A stretch of 64,000 bases of DNA from contig RPFO01000154.1 in the NCBI GenBank assembly GCA_009746045.1, positions 5,211,146 to 5,275,145 on the forward strand, written 5' to 3'. Position 1 is the first letter of the stretch, and every line of letters begins with the position of its first letter. Position numbers and translations under genes: made by a program. Origin of the DNA: Mesostigma viride (lineage: Eukaryota; Streptophyta; Mesostigmatophyceae; Mesostigmatales; Mesostigmataceae). The notes beneath the pieces are model-generated. The model was given only the letters and a program-made list of their open reading frames with translations, was not told where the DNA came from and did no database searches. Shown here piece after piece: positions 23,400 to 35,804 of this stretch.

Positions 23400-26300
23400 G
23401 ATGCCTACACGTTAATAGCGCCTTGCTAGTCAAGGCGCCTTAAATTTAATTTGCCACCAACGAGGCAGAATATTCCTAACTAAACTAACCTGCCTGCCGC
23501 CACCAATCCCGAAAATGCGATCACTACAAGGGGGCGGTCGCATGACGGACATGGCCAGGAAATCGAGCACCATCCAAGCAACCGTTTTCCTTCTAGCGGG
23601 TCGCCATCGATCGCTATTAATTAATCGATCGCTATTAATTAATTAATCTATCGCTCATGTCGCATTAGGCTAACTTGCTGAATGTATCCAATGGCATACG
23701 CCGCTATGCATTCTTATCACACCCACAGCACGCCACAATACGTTGCACAGTCCTCCTCCTGAAAATATAGCCATCAATTCCTGACTGAAAGTTGCATTTG
23801 GGACGACTTCCCGACATGTCTACACGTTCGCCACTATTTTTTCACTGCGGATTGCGCACGGCGTCGATGGGTGGCGCGGACATCGTTCTTACAGTATATG
23901 CTTAAAATTAGTTCAACAGCATTTAAAGCGTATTTAACTCTTCAAGATGCCGCTCGATGTTGACTCCCGATTCCTGGCCAGCAGCAACACGACGAATGGA
24001 TTATTTCGTCAGCTGTGCTCCACAACGATAATCGGCCATAAGTACCGTGCGTGCTGAGAGCCTATTACCATTCTGACATGTGTCAGTGAATTCTTCAGGT
24101 GCCTCCGCTGAGCGAGGATGGCACGCGCTTTTCGGATACGCTTGTCGTTGTAGCACGAAATGACGTCAGACGGTGGCTATTCCCCTTTTGTTGTTGTGGT
24201 TGTTGTTCCACTTGCTCTGTATTGACTTTTTTAGTGATTATTGCCGCTGTTGTTGTGTTGTGTTGATGTTGTTGTTGCCTACGCCGCACATGGGCATCAG
24301 AGATTTGGAAACGGCCGAGGGCCAGGACATTTTTATTGCCGTATCTTTGTTGACTTCAATTTTGTCCTGTCGCTAGTGTGAGTTGAGTTGTGCTCCGGTC
24401 GCGGACTTGGGAGTTGGGAAACCACTTGTTGGGCTTTTGTGGAGCTGCGCAACGGCACCATGGCCGTGGGTCTTGATTCGAAGGGATCCGCACAGCGGAC
24501 GTAACTGTAAAGGCTTGATGCTGGAGTAAAGATGCAGATCATCAGATTCTCCTTAAAAAGATTCTCATATGTTTGCAGCACAGTCAAGTTCCTCTACCAC
24601 TGTATGGTTGATCTTACGATCTGGATTCCCTGATTTGCGAGTTCAGTCTTTCTCAATTTTGTACGGATTAGGTGCCTTCCTGCGGCCAACGGCGGCGAAG
24701 TGTTGTATTTTTTTTGTCGTAGCACGCCCACCATCATGATTTCATGGGAGTCATCAGAGTATCATCAGTGTTTTTTAAATAAAAAAATAGTTTTGTTTGG
24801 GGGGCAGGTCAACGAGGTTCAGTTCAGTTTATTCACAGTGACTCAATAACGACATTTCAGTTCAGTATATTCAACGACGGTCAGATGATTCCCTCGCCGG
24901 TTGTCCGACAGTTGTTTTCCGGCGGACGGAGCGGAAGAACCTCAAAAGGTTTAGGTTCGAAGAAAGGGCGAAGCCAATTTTCCGGGGACGGAAATAGTCC
25001 TGGGGAAATGGGCTTGAAATGGGTGTTATATATCTCCATTTAAGTTAACCAAGGGATGCCCAAAATAGCCAGAAGATAAGCCTAATTTGGGTTGCCCGCA
25101 TTCATAAGGTGGGCCCTGCGACCATGGCAGCGATTGTATTGAAGATCAATTATATCCGTCATCATGACTGATAGTAGTAGTCGGTCGGCCGGATCCGTCC
25201 GCCGCCCGCCCGGCCGGCCGGCCGGCCGGCGTCCGTCCGTCCGTCATCATGAGACTGCGGGCATGCCCGCCCATCCTGAGTGTAGTAAAGACCTTATGAG
25301 CTCATCCCCATAAGTGCATGAAAGTCTCAGTCCAATGGGCTTGGGACTACATCAGTCGGCCGCCGGCATTGTTGGGGCCTGGGTCCCATACTTCACTAGC
25401 TGTGTTGTTGTTACGTCGCCCAAAGCCCGCCAACTGACACATAACTGAGTATTCCTGACGCATGCCGGCCGGCCAGCCAGGTTCTAGGAGCGGGATTTAT
25501 GATAACTGAATCCGGCGGACCACGCCACCTCTAGTTCCGTACTCGGCACCGACGTACTTAGTTTGAAGACGGTCTCGTTCGGTTGCGTACTTGCCAAACG
25601 GTGTGGAGCATCGTCATATGCGGAACTAGCCACTGATACCCGGCCCAGGCCATCTGGTTGAGTTGGATGTGAGGCTTGCGTCCCGAGTTGCAAAGAATTA
25701 CAAATGATGCTAGGCAGGGCTCGAAAAAATACTGTCGGAACCGCGACACATTGAAATTAATGTATGCATTATTCAATCACGGTCTTCTCTTATGCAATAT
25801 ATCAGCTTGCCGCACGTGATGTTGATTACCTGGATGCGGACCGATGAATCCGGCGCCACTCATGTCGCTGGCCACAATGGTTGCCACAATGGTTGCCACA
25901 ATGGTTGCAGTCTTGCCACGGGTTGTTAAGATATAACCATGGCAGACTTAAGTTTAGCGTCTGGTGTCTACTAGAAGGTTCCATGTGCACAACGCATATT
26001 GCATTGCCATACTTGTAACGACATTGCAGGATAAGGTTTCTAGGCATCTCTGGAAGGTTGACGCTGTAAATGTATAAATAAAAGCAATAAACCGCGGCCA
26101 AGGAGCCGCAGCCTTTGCAACCCAACCGTTCTCAAGTCATTCTCAACTGTCCCGTGTCCCAGTGATACCGAAAACGACCGTAGATACGGTGATGGTGGGT
26201 GGTGGTGTAATCTAGCCATCCATGACTTTGCCCATATATCAAGGAGACAACCAGCGCATGCCTGAAATCGGGAGTGTGAATCATAACCAGTAACCATTGC

Positions 26301-29300
26301 CAAACTGAACCCCTGCGAGCTGGCATCATTCCAGGAATCGCGGTGTTCAATCTTTTTCAATTGTTTCATCTGGGAAGGTGCATAGTAGGCACGCCACCGC
26401 GTGGGAGTAGTGATGGTGCAGCTGGGAATTGACCCCGATGGCCCGGTGCATTCATAGCAGGCGGGTGTTGGGCGTTTGTCGACCAAGGGGTGATCCACTG
26501 CCAAGAAGGTGATGTTCTTGATCCAGGTGTAGCCCGGCCACTCGGGGTGCCATCGTATAGGCGACCCCGGTGCATCCTGTGATGTTTATGGAGAAGAAGC
26601 CGGTATCCCCAATCCGGCTGCCGTGTACCCGAAGGGCCGCATTTCGTCATTGGGGTGCCGTCCGTTGTGAGGACCCACCCAAACTCGAGCGGATCCATAG
26701 AGAGCGTGTCAAGGCGCCCCGGCCCTTACCAACATGCAACCATGTGATCGATCGGTCTCGTATCACTGTGGTGGGGTCCAGGGGTAGTAACATGCACTAC
26801 CTGTGCATGCCTGTGGCAGTGATCATGCACGGGACCACTCGAATGCGGTGACATTGTCAGATGTACATGTGTCACGTCCGTGATCATTTACAGTTATTAT
26901 GCACTTGTTGCAAATGGATGCGAACGTGTGTTTGATTATGCAATGGCTATCAATCCATGCAAGCTTGCCAAGCTGGATGCATGGGCACGTAGGTTAGGGT
27001 AACCTAGCAATCCTGCACTATAGTGCTAACCAATGAGGTGCTGGTTGTATCCAGCCAGATCTCCTCCAGCTAGGACTGATACCGATGCCCACAGGCATGA
27101 CTGCCTAGCAGCACTACGTGGACGGTCCTGGACCTCCCCTAGTACTAGGACCTCCGTACAGGACTAGCTATGCAGCCCACCTAAAGTTGTGGTCTACCTC
27201 ACAGAGCTCTCATCATCAACCCTACCACGTGCGTATCACGTGTGTGTCATACAGATCTCTCAAGTGTTGGAAACACCTAGACTGGTTGCATGCCTCCATG
27301 CTTTGGAGAACCAAGTCAGAAAAAAAATCACACGTTTTTTATTGGAAACAACAAGCCATCAATAAAGGAGGACCCTAATCTGACCTCTGTCTTCAGTGAT
27401 GTGAAGAGAGTCTACGGGCGGACGCTTCAGTCCTTGCCACCCCATGAACACCCTCCTATCTGGAGCTAGCTACCCTGCATGGGTTGAGGCACTTCACCCT
27501 CTGCCTTCATATGGGTTCATTAGCTTGTATTGAGCTCTATACTGAGGCCCTGCAGCCTGGGGCTGCCACTTTGGTTAGTGGGTCAGCTCGGCATTATCCG
27601 GGTCCTTGATGTGAGTCTTTGACTCCAGATAGGTACACTCCTGACTGAGTGCTTGATGTCCATGTTCCCAAGAAAAGTCCTTATTTTAGGACCAGTTTGA
27701 ATTAAAAAATATATGTGCAAACATCAAATTTTGACCCTGGCATTTTTACCACTGACAGATAACACACTTTTTGAATTTTGGACAAAAACCTGGGTTCAAA
27801 TAATTACATTTAGTGCCTGAATGGACCCTGGCCCATGGCAGGCCTCAAACCGCGAATTTGGTCAAAATGAGAATTTAGGACCAATAGGACCAATTAGTGT
27901 CAACGCATGACCATGCTATCCACACGGTCCCTTGAGCATCTTACAAGCGCTAGGGGACCCTACGAGGCCTTGGGATGGCGGGGCAGCGTATAACAAGGCC
28001 ATACCCTGCTGTGGCTGCCTCTATATATACGCGTGCTTAACGGTGTCACAGATGGTGCAGGTAATGCAATATACGGTTGCATGGTTGCTGAGGTTGCCCG
28101 GCTTGAACATGGCCCACCCCTTGCGGTAAACTTTCTCTAAGCATATGCCAAACCTTCTTTGACATCACGGACATGCTGGCCACCACCCAGCGATGAAAAA
28201 ACATTGCATTTGCATTGCAACTAACACATGAATGCAGCCAAATCAAGTTACAGAACAACGTTGTGCTAACATGCAACGCTTTGTGAGCGAATTCAGGGTG
28301 CATGTAACACGTAAACCATATTGTATATACTGTCTGAGAACACCCTGAACGACTGCAGGCCATAGGACCATGGTTTATAACTAACACATGAGTAAAACTG
28401 CTCTTACGCATGTGTGTTTTAGCTGCAGCGGACGACGAAGATAGAGACGTAAAAAATTGTATGACGTAAACCAACTATGTGTGACAGTTATGTGCACAGA
28501 GAGCGTCCCCTCTTTTTAGGCATAGCTTACTGACTCAAAACACCACGACAGCGTTGCCAGTTACACTCATGATCTAGGGCACCCCGGCACGTACCTGCTA
28601 CTTACGTCGCCTCATTCCAGATGGTTGCAAAAAAGTCGCTGAAATCCGCAGCGAGGTCAGCTTTCCGAGAGCTGAGCGCACCAAAGCTGGCCAACCGGTT
28701 CGAAAATGATATAAACCACGCTTGTGCTGCGTTCTAGGTCCAAGAAATACCGAAAGTGAAGACCTATAAGGTGCGCTCGCTGCCCAGCCTGAACGTCCCT
28801 AAAACATGGTCGACAATGGAAATCGGGCAAGAATATCACGGCCCAGGCGCTCCCATGTCAAATACTCCGTTTATAAACTCCAGACTATAATCAAAATCGT
28901 CCACAAAAATTTCCTGGCTTGATTCGCACCACCATTGCTAATACACTAACATGTTTGTGCCAAAATCGACCCTCCGCGAGCAGGCGATCTGCGACCCATT
29001 TGTGTTGTGCCGCTGTGCTACAGCGCTACACATAAAAACTTGCGCAGAAAATTTCACAGCCTTTAAGCATAACTAACGACCTTTCGTTTTTGCTACTGGG
29101 CGCCCGAAATGATAAACGCACGTGAAAACGCCGGCCACGATTGTCAGGTCGCCATATCCACCTCAGATCATTCCCGCACCCACTTTTTCGCTCCAAAATC
29201 GGTTATATTTTTGGTCGAGGTACCTACTTTCCCGCCATTATACCCGGTACCCGGGTACGGAATCCGGGTACCATGTGCCGGTACCACGGGTCGGGTACAT

Positions 29301-29370
29301 CATGCCGGGTACGGTCCACATGGGGTACGGTCCATATAGTGACCCCCCCCCCCGGTACCTCGGTTATAGT
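23400..29370. other. Gene-poor, AT-richer intergenic region
   Basis: Small items only: ATTAATTAATCGATCGC repeats at 23610-23650, GTTGTT tracts at 24185-24280, CCGGCCGG/GTCCGTCC runs at 25190-25250, and three GGTTGCCACAAT units at 25870-25915. A minus-strand frame at about 26570-26330 reads sensibly (WPGYTWIKNITFLAVDHPL) but has no known domain or clear splice sites. I see no gene that I can support. Confidence 0.4.
26040..26600 (-). other. Possible isolated exon or decayed coding sequence
   Basis: A minus-strand frame carries RWHPEWPGYTWIKNITFLAV and then DKRPTPACYECTGPSGSIPS, a composition unlike random sequence, with four cysteines. An in-frame stop precedes it (about 26592) and the frame decays after 26300. 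I do not recognise the family. It could be an orphan exon, a pseudogene or chance. Confidence 0.2.
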
Positions 29371-29375
29371 AAATT

Positions 29376-29412
29376 GGTCCTTAATTTAGGACAAAGTCCT
29401 AAATTAAGGACC
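29376..29412. repeat. Perfect 17-bp hairpin
   Basis: The arms are GGTCCTTAATTTAGGAC and its exact complement, separated by AAA. A shorter relative (GTCCTTATTTTAGGACC) is at 27676-27692. This may be the end of a fold-back or MITE family. Confidence 0.8.
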
Positions 29413-29419
29413 GTGGGAG

Positions 29420-30560
29420 GCTTAACATTGAGGACAATCTAGTAGTCCAGATCAGTGTGCACAGCCAGGGGCCGGGTTGTCCAGGAAATTAAGAGAGAAG
29501 AGACTGTCTGTCAGTCAGCAGCTGAGCTTTGACACCAGCATAACTACCAGCCTGATGTTGCAACCACACCAGCAGATGGTTCAAGTACCTGGCATGCGAC
29601 ACAGAATTATTAGACCACAGCTCGGCATTCTGCTACATTAGTGCTGACTGCCTTACGCTTGTGGAGCCAGCTGAACCAGGAAACCAGGGATTGCTTGCCA
29701 GAGGAGGGGTGCCCCACTCAGTGTTGGGTACCCCGGGTCCTCCTGCAATTCCCGCGGGGACTGTCGACGACGGGAAAACATGCAGCGCCAGCCCAATTGC
29801 GGAACTCCTTCCGCGCCAATTTGGGCCCGGACGACGACCGTGCAAATCAGGACTGCATGAGCACCACAATTCAGCCCAATATGGCTTGCGCTCGGCCCGC
29901 CGGCCCGGCGCGTAGGTTCGCAGGATCCAGCCAGTTCTAGCCGGCCGGCATGCTGCAGTGGCTTGGCTGGCAATTACATGACTGGACCCTGACCGGACAT
30001 TAGTTTTGCAAAGTGCACCAGCTACCCACAAGAGCTACTGACCACAAGATTCCACAAGATCTGGTCGCTCCTCCCGTCCATACTGGACGACGACCGACAT
30101 CTGTCTAGTAAACTCGGAAGTCCTTCCGGCCACATCAGCCACTTGGACGACGACTCTAACTCGGAACTCCTTTCTTTCCTCCAACTAGACGACGGAACCC
30201 ATTTTGGGCGGACCAACAGGCACCTTCCTGTCCAAAGCGGGATGACGGGGACGACACCGGAACGAGCAAAATGGCTGATGGGGCACCCCTCCTCTTGCCA
30301 GTGGGATTAGACAACATGAATAGACCTGCCTCTCGATCTGGCTTGTACCGGCCTTGGTGACTACCCGTCAGTGACTCGACCATGGAACTGTCCATCATGC
30401 ATGTGATGTGAATGGGTTGGAACAGATCCAAGGAATGAAGAATAAGGGGAGGACCATCATGCAGCACCTGTTTGATAGCCCTGGACCCGACCTCCATGAG
30501 AACATCATCATCCACCTTGCTGACCACTGCCAGATGAGGAGCACACGTGGCACACAGCCA
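29420..30560. other. Unassigned sequence with decayed coding texture
   Basis: A 123-codon minus-strand frame (30527-30156) begins VSKVDDDVLMEVGSRAIKQV and reads smoothly for about 90 codons, with no family I can name. A shorter minus frame follows at 30216-30022. It is probably an old transposon remnant, given its neighbours. Confidence 0.25.
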
Positions 30561-30563
30561 ACA

Positions 30564-30632
30564 GTTAGGTTAATATGGTGCGGAACCTTTTTGCCACTTG
30601 GCTTCTAAGGCTCCGCACAATATTAACCTAAC
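30564..30632. repeat. 69-bp near-perfect palindrome
   Basis: The left arm GTTAGGTTAATATGGTGCGG pairs with the right arm CCGCACAATATTAACCTAAC around the loop TTTTTGCCACTTGGCTTCTAA. A second copy with the same core and loop but different outer arms is at 38251-38316. No coding content. Confidence 0.85.
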
Positions 30633-31139
30633 TAAAACCTAGCCTCTTGGGGCGAGGACGAATCACTAGGCTCGGAACACCCGTACATATGAATATGATC
30701 GAATATGAGCACTCCTTGGCGCAAACTGGGTTGGTCTGTACGCCGTACGAATGCGAAAAAATGCGGGATAAATCATATTTTGGGCCTCCGCGTATTATAC
30801 GCGTATTTTACGTCAGACTACGCGGTTTGGACTTAGAATTTTTCGGGGGTACCAGCGGGCAGCGGGCACTGGCGCAGTGCCCAGGTTCTGGGCGCGGCGC
30901 GCTCACTGCACATTTGAGATTTTTACTACTAGAAGTAGATGCGTACAGTTCTTTTCATAAAGCGCAAGCCTTGCAAAATGTTTGGCCAAGCCCGCTGGGG
31001 AATACATTGGCCGGGCTACACTTGGGTTAAGATGATTACCCTGGCGGTAGACCACGTACCCTCTTGTGGACCGCAGGGCCACTGATGTACAACATCTTTT
31101 GATGCATATAGGGCGATAGGGGTCTGCGCTACGCTCCAC

Positions 31140-31676
31140 GAGCGTTTTGGTCATGATGCATCATGCCTGTGCACGCACCCTAGTGAAACCATTGAGCACA
31201 GGTTCCTCTTCTGTAATCTCCCTGGGGTTTGGACGTGGCTCATTAACATCTGGGCCGCATGGACGGCATCGCCACCCAATCTCCCAATCAGCGTGCGTAC
31301 CATCATTTTCGGTATTGCTGGCACACCAGGGACCGAGCTTTCAGATTCCCAAGCAAAATGGATATGGCTACGCACTACTATGCTATACGCGATCTGGACC
31401 ATACGCAACGAGACAGTCTTTAATGTCCGCGAGGAGTTTACCCGCGGCGGCGTAGTCCGGCGCTTTATATACCTATGGAATGCGGCTATGCGCCGCTACT
31501 GGCTGTTAGCTCAGGAACAACACAGGGTGTGGGACCCAGGGCCCAATAACGACAAGCCCAGCCCGCTCCAGCTTTTTCATGATCTACTGGGCCGTAATCA
31601 GGTATTCACCATTATGCCTCACGGCGACATGACTCAGGTCCACTGGCTTCCCTGGTCTAATAACGCGCCCTATTAG
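31140..31676 (+). pseudogene. L1-type LINE ORF2 C-terminus with zf-RVT-like domain
   Basis: The frame starting at 31164 reads CLCTHPSETIEHRFLFCNLP and then WTWLINIWAAW. This is the pattern of the zinc-binding domain that follows the reverse transcriptase in plant-type LINEs ('C...SETIEHLFF.C.....W'). It continues through AIWTIRNETVFN to a stop at 31674-31676. Upstream palm and thumb domains are absent, so it is a 5'-truncated copy of a LINE family different from the YADD copies at 4.7-8.1 kb and 38.4-40.2 kb. Confidence 0.6.
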
Positions 31677-31961
31677 CCTTTCACCTGTCACCTCCACACG
31701 TGTGTGTGCCCACCTTTAATTAGGATTCGCTGATACTCATTTCCCCTCTCACCTCTTTGGTCCATAATTGGCTAATAAAATATACCCATTTCCCCGAAAA
31801 TGTTTGGCCGGTAGGAGACAGCTAGGACTAGGTACATAACGCATAATATCAGTGTGCCAGCAAATGCCAGCTGTGCTACTGACGGTGTATTAATGCAATA
31901 TAGCGACGACGAGGCCAGTGCGACTGTGCGACAGTGTGCAGCCATTTTCGATTTGCAGCCA

Positions 31962-32530
31962 TGAAGAAGAAAGGGCCTGAATGGGATTTCGTTCTCGAGA
32001 AGAAAGAAGCAGTCACAGATGCTGTTAGTAACAAAACGCAGTTTGTGTCGAATAAGTTCTGCTCATTTTGCAACAAGAAGTTCTCATACGGGGCGGGGGC
32101 AATCAGCGCTCGTATTCCGAGTCCGTGCACACTTTGCCGGAATCGCAGGGGAAGGGATGTTACCCTGCGACAAAATTCCACCGAATATCCGGAGCAGGTT
32201 TCTCACTCAGGATGTATAACAACAAGTTGCAGCAGTCAGACGCCAAGAAGCAGCACAATTTGAACAGGGCAATGGCGGAGATGGGAGGGGCTGCACCGGC
32301 TGACTTGTCGTCGGTTCCCAGCAAAGGCCAGCTGAGCATCACCAAATGGCTGGTTCCCGTCGACGAGAAAGGTGTCCAGCTGCTGGCTGCCGAATTTTTT
32401 ATCGAGAACGGCATTGCCTTCAATGCGGCTGAGAGCGCCTCTTTCAAGCAGATGGTGGCCGGCATGATCCAGTACAAAGGAGGGCACGTCACCCCTCCTT
32501 CTCGGAAGTTGTGTCTTATGTCCTCTCATG
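31962..32530 (+). pseudogene. hAT-type transposase N-terminus, BED finger plus DUF659-like, frameshifted
   Basis: From ATG at 31962 the frame gives WDFVLEKKEAVTDAVSNKTQ and then FCSFCNKKFSYGAGAI. After a frame change near 32115 it gives RVHFAGIAGEG-like sequence and then LPCDKIPPNIRSRF. Together this is a BED zinc finger ('C.FC.K.F.G....  H..G..G..V..C'). After a second frame change near 32210 comes AAEFFIENGIAFNAAESASF, which matches the start of the DUF659 region of hAT transposases. It ends at about 32515 in unrelated AT-rich DNA. The catalytic core and C-terminal dimerisation domain are missing. Confidence 0.6.
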
Positions 32531-33055
32531 CATTATATAGTGGATGGCTTTCCTTACAATCAATTAATTAATTGATTCCTTACTATTCCCGTTGCAGCCT
32601 GCTCCCCCCTGCATTTAACAAATCATAATCAGATAGGATTCCAGGGCATAAATGGAAGATGTTAATAAATAAGCATATACACCAAATTTCAGTTGCAATA
32701 ACTGCATGACCATCATCAAGGAGCGTGCTAATTGGGTGACTGACAATTGGACCACAAAAACTGTCGCGTATTTTACCGCCACGTATTTTACACCCCCCAC
32801 GTATAATACGCGTATTTTAGGTCCGCGTATTATACCCCGCACACGTATTTGCCAACCCGGGGCGCAAATATCGATATGAATATGAGCGCTCCTTGGCGCA
32901 AATATGATTCGAATATATATTTAAAAAATATAATTACTTACAGCAGAGTGAAATCACTCAAACCAAAGCAAACGCCCAGCTATAAACCTATATACAGAGC
33001 CATGTCAAAGCTCTATACTACGATAAGACCAATGGAAACGCCTAACGGGAGGAAC

Positions 33056-35215
33056 CTAATAGCCCTGCTGCACCGCAAAATCAGCCCGCGTACGGCGGAG
33101 CATGATGTCAGCCATGGCTCGAGTCAGCGCCACCGACAAGCGCTGACGCCAATATGACGTCCAGCAGGTCCGCGCCGACCATGGGGTCCGCTGGCCCTCC
33201 AGGTCCAGCCGGTCCTCCCGGAGCCGGCAACACTCCTTGAAGAAGGCGGAGGTCAGGGGCCCCATGGCCCCAAACTCCTCCAGGACAAAGGGCACCACAC
33301 GATGGTGCCCGACGTCGCCGTAGGCCAGGAGCTTGGCCCGCTCCGCCCGGTTCGCCGTGTAACCTGCCGTGAGGGAGGCCCCAGCCACGTGGCTAAGAGC
33401 CAAGGGCCGCGCCACCGAAACGTCGATAAGCAGATGCCGGCCACCCCCCTCAAAGTCCAGCACCACGATGTCAGGCCGGTGGTTGGGGGAATAGAAGGCA
33501 GCGCCATCCGCATCCTCGGACCGGATGTTCGCGTGGGGGAAAACCGACCGAATCATGGCGAGCACCACCGTCAGGAGGACAGTGTGCAAATACAAATACC
33601 AATTCTGATTCTGTTGGCCCCCCATGCAGGCAAGGTAGTGAGTCCCCGTGGGATCCAGCGGCTGCCCACAGCTACCACAAGGCCGCCCGGCCGGAACAAG
33701 AGGCTGCGGGGCAAATAGCTGGTGCCGGAGCGCCACCGAGTAGTGGCTGGGAGCCAAGGCGAATGGGGGGGCCATGGGAAGAGCACGAAGGTACGCCGAG
33801 CCCACACTCCGCAAGGAAAGCGAGAACAGCCACGCACGTCCCTGGGCGTTGAGGTCCGCGAAAAGAGCAATCCAATCAGCCGTGTGCAGAATACCCGCGT
33901 AGGTTTTCTGGTGTTTATCGATGACGCGAGCAGGGAATGCGGCGGGAGATTGAACGGAGGCGACCGAGGGAGTGCCGCGAGGGAGGTGGCGCTGTACCGC
34001 CTGAGCGGCACGGACGGGAGAACAGGCCTGCTGGATCTCAGCATAGGCCTCCTGGATGGCGGTGACGAAGGGCAAAGGGCTGCTGGGGTCCAGGAGGTCA
34101 GGCGCTGCCGTTGCCAAAAGGGGCAGGAGCCGGCAGCTTTCCGCCCACGACTGAGCGACGGAGCCCAAAAATGCTGCTGGGGCCAGCCGGGCGGCACGAG
34201 TCAGACCGCAGCCACCCATCCGTGCAGGCAGGGAGGCAATGCGAATAGCATGTGGCGGGAGGTCGGGGCCCGGGACCAGCTGCGCCAAGGCCGACTGGAT
34301 GCGTTCGTCGTGGCCCTCGGCGGCCAGCCGGACCTGAGCCGGAAGAGCGCCCCGGAGCCAGTGAACGACGCGAGGGTGAGCGCAAAACCACAGAAGCAGA
34401 CCCTTGGTCTGCGAATCATGAAGGCGCGCAATCAAGGGCAGTACCTCAGTGCGTGCCTCGAGGGCGGCCCGCAGAGCATCGATGACAAACGCGGGGTCGC
34501 CAACCGGAACGCCGAGGACATCCAACCCATGGAGGCGCTCGTCCCGGCCCAAGAGCTGGGGCGGAAAGCCGGAGCAATCACCTTGGGGCGAGTACACCGC
34601 GCACTTGGCCAGGGTCAACTGGAGGTTGATGTCGGCCACCGCGGTCTGCAGTGCCAGCAGAGCCGCGGTGGTGTCCGGCACAGGGCCCAGAAGGTAGATA
34701 TCATCCAAGTAGGCCTGAATAGCGACCGCCGGGTGGGCAGCATGGACCGCTTGGAGGCAACCCTGGAGGGGGGCGGCAAAGTACAGGGGTCCCAGGGGGT
34801 CCCCTTGCTGGGTGCCCGACCGCGACAGCAGGCCGCCGCGAGTGCCGTCCTCCATGATGTGAACCAGTTGGCCGGGCTGGCCGTAGCACACGGCTGTCCA
34901 AGCGTACAAGTCCTCGAAGGACTCCATGACGGCCGCAAACATGCTGGCGCGGGACAGACTGTTGAACGCGTTGTGGCAGTCGACCTTGACGACAGCGTGG
35001 GTGGGGTGGGCCTCGAGGTAGGCCTGCACCGAATGGATGAGGATATCCGCCCCGCCTGGAGTCGTCACCCCCAGCTGGGCCGCCACCGAGGTCTCACCCG
35101 CTGCGAGGGGCGGGCAGAAAAAGGCACGGAGCTCGGGCGCCTTTTGGCGGCAGATCACTTTGCCCACGAGCTTGCGGAGCACCTCACCGCAGGCGATCGG
35201 GCGCACCTTGCCCTC
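33056..35215 (-). CDS. R2-like ORF, reverse transcriptase palm to endonuclease
   Basis: About 720 codons in one frame. The catalytic aspartates are visible (VKVDCHNAF; YLDD). The thumb is followed by the CCHC knuckle and the RPD...LIDVSVA endonuclease core, and the protein ends RRTRADFAVQQGY. Such proteins nick a target site and prime reverse transcription of their own RNA from it. It has lost its proper start because of the frameshift at 35216-35223. The antisense frame is open for 549 codons, which is a shadow of GC-rich codon use. Confidence 0.8.
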   Translation of the reverse strand, partial: EGKVRPIACGEVLRKLVGKVICRQKAPELRAFFCPPLAAGETSVAAQLGVTTPGGADILIHSVQAYLEAHPTHAVVKVDCHNAFNSLSRASMFAAVMESFEDLYAWTAVCYGQPGQLVHIMEDGTRGGLLSRSGTQQGDPLGPLYFAAPLQGCLQAVHAAHPAVAIQAYLDDIYLLGPVPDTTAALLALQTAVADINLQLTLAKCAVYSPQGDCSGFPPQLLGRDERLHGLDVLGVPVGDPAFVIDALRAALEARTEVLPLIARLHDSQTKGLLLWFCAHPRVVHWLRGALPAQVRLAAEGHDERIQSALAQLVPGPDLPPHAIRIASLPARMGGCGLTRAARLAPAAFLGSVAQSWAESCRLLPLLATAAPDLLDPSSPLPFVTAIQEAYAEIQQACSPVRAAQAVQRHLPRGTPSVASVQSPAAFPARVIDKHQKTYAGILHTADWIALFADLNAQGRAWLFSLSLRSVGSAYLRALPMAPPFALAPSHYSVALRHQLFAPQPLVPAGRPCGSCGQPLDPTGTHYLACMGGQQNQNWYLYLHTVLLTVVLAMIRSVFPHANIRSEDADGAAFYSPNHRPDIVVLDFEGGGRHLLIDVSVARPLALSHVAGASLTAGYTANRAERAKLLAYGDVGHHRVVPFVLEEFGAMGPLTSAFFKECCRLREDRLDLEGQRTPWSARTCWTSYWRQRLSVALTRAMADIMLRRTRADFAVQQGY

Positions 35216-35799
35216 GGGGGGGGCAAGACACCCTTGAGCAGAGCGAGGAGGCGAGCGCCCGCTAACCACTCGCGCGCAGCGGGAGGAACGCGACCAGCCG
35301 CCAGGTCAATGAGGGTGTCAAAGAGAATGTCCTCGCCCCCATGCCCCACCAGGACCTCCAAGTGCTCGTAGCGCCAGCCCGACGGCCCGGTAGAGGAAGC
35401 CCGCGGGACCGCACGCATCACCTCCAGGAAGCAGTCGCGGTCCAGCCGGAGGGGGGCCGGCAGGGGGTCCGGCACGGGCAGCTGGAATCCGGGCTCCGCA
35501 GGGTGAAGAGCCTCCAAGGCCGCCAGGGTAGCCGCATTGGCGGGGGCCAGCTTGGCCATTTCCAAGCGGGTCATGGCCCGGCTGAGCTGCCCCTCGCGGA
35601 CGAGGCGGATGACGTCGGCGGCCACCCGCTCGAAGTTGACCTCCCCCGACAGCCGGGCCGTGCGCGGGGGTGGCACGCCAAACAGCCCCTCCCAGTCCCC
35701 CTGCAGAAAGCGTCGGCAACGGGCAATAACCGCACCCTGGAGGCCGCGCACACCACGCCCGAGAGGGGTGAGGAGCAGGCGGGGGGTCACCATGTGCAG
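35216..35799 (-). CDS. R2-like ORF, segment before the reverse transcriptase core
   Basis: The frame reads MVTPRLLLTPLGRGVRGLQG, then a helical region and VPRASSTGPSGWRYEHLEVL, the usual lead-in to block 0/1 of R2-group reverse transcriptases. At its 3' end it runs out of frame in a run of C (minus strand CTTGCCCCCCCCGAGGGC): LLALLKG would continue as CLAPPEGKVRP in the next frame. At its 5' end it continues, after removal of the TTAA element, into the zinc-finger segment. Confidence 0.75.
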
Positions 35800-35804
35800 T
35801 TTAA

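Noticed and set aside
33722-35371. 549-codon plus-strand open frame
   Set aside because: It is antisense to the R2-like reverse transcriptase, which has all RT and endonuclease motifs; the plus frame has no domain and reflects GC-rich codons.
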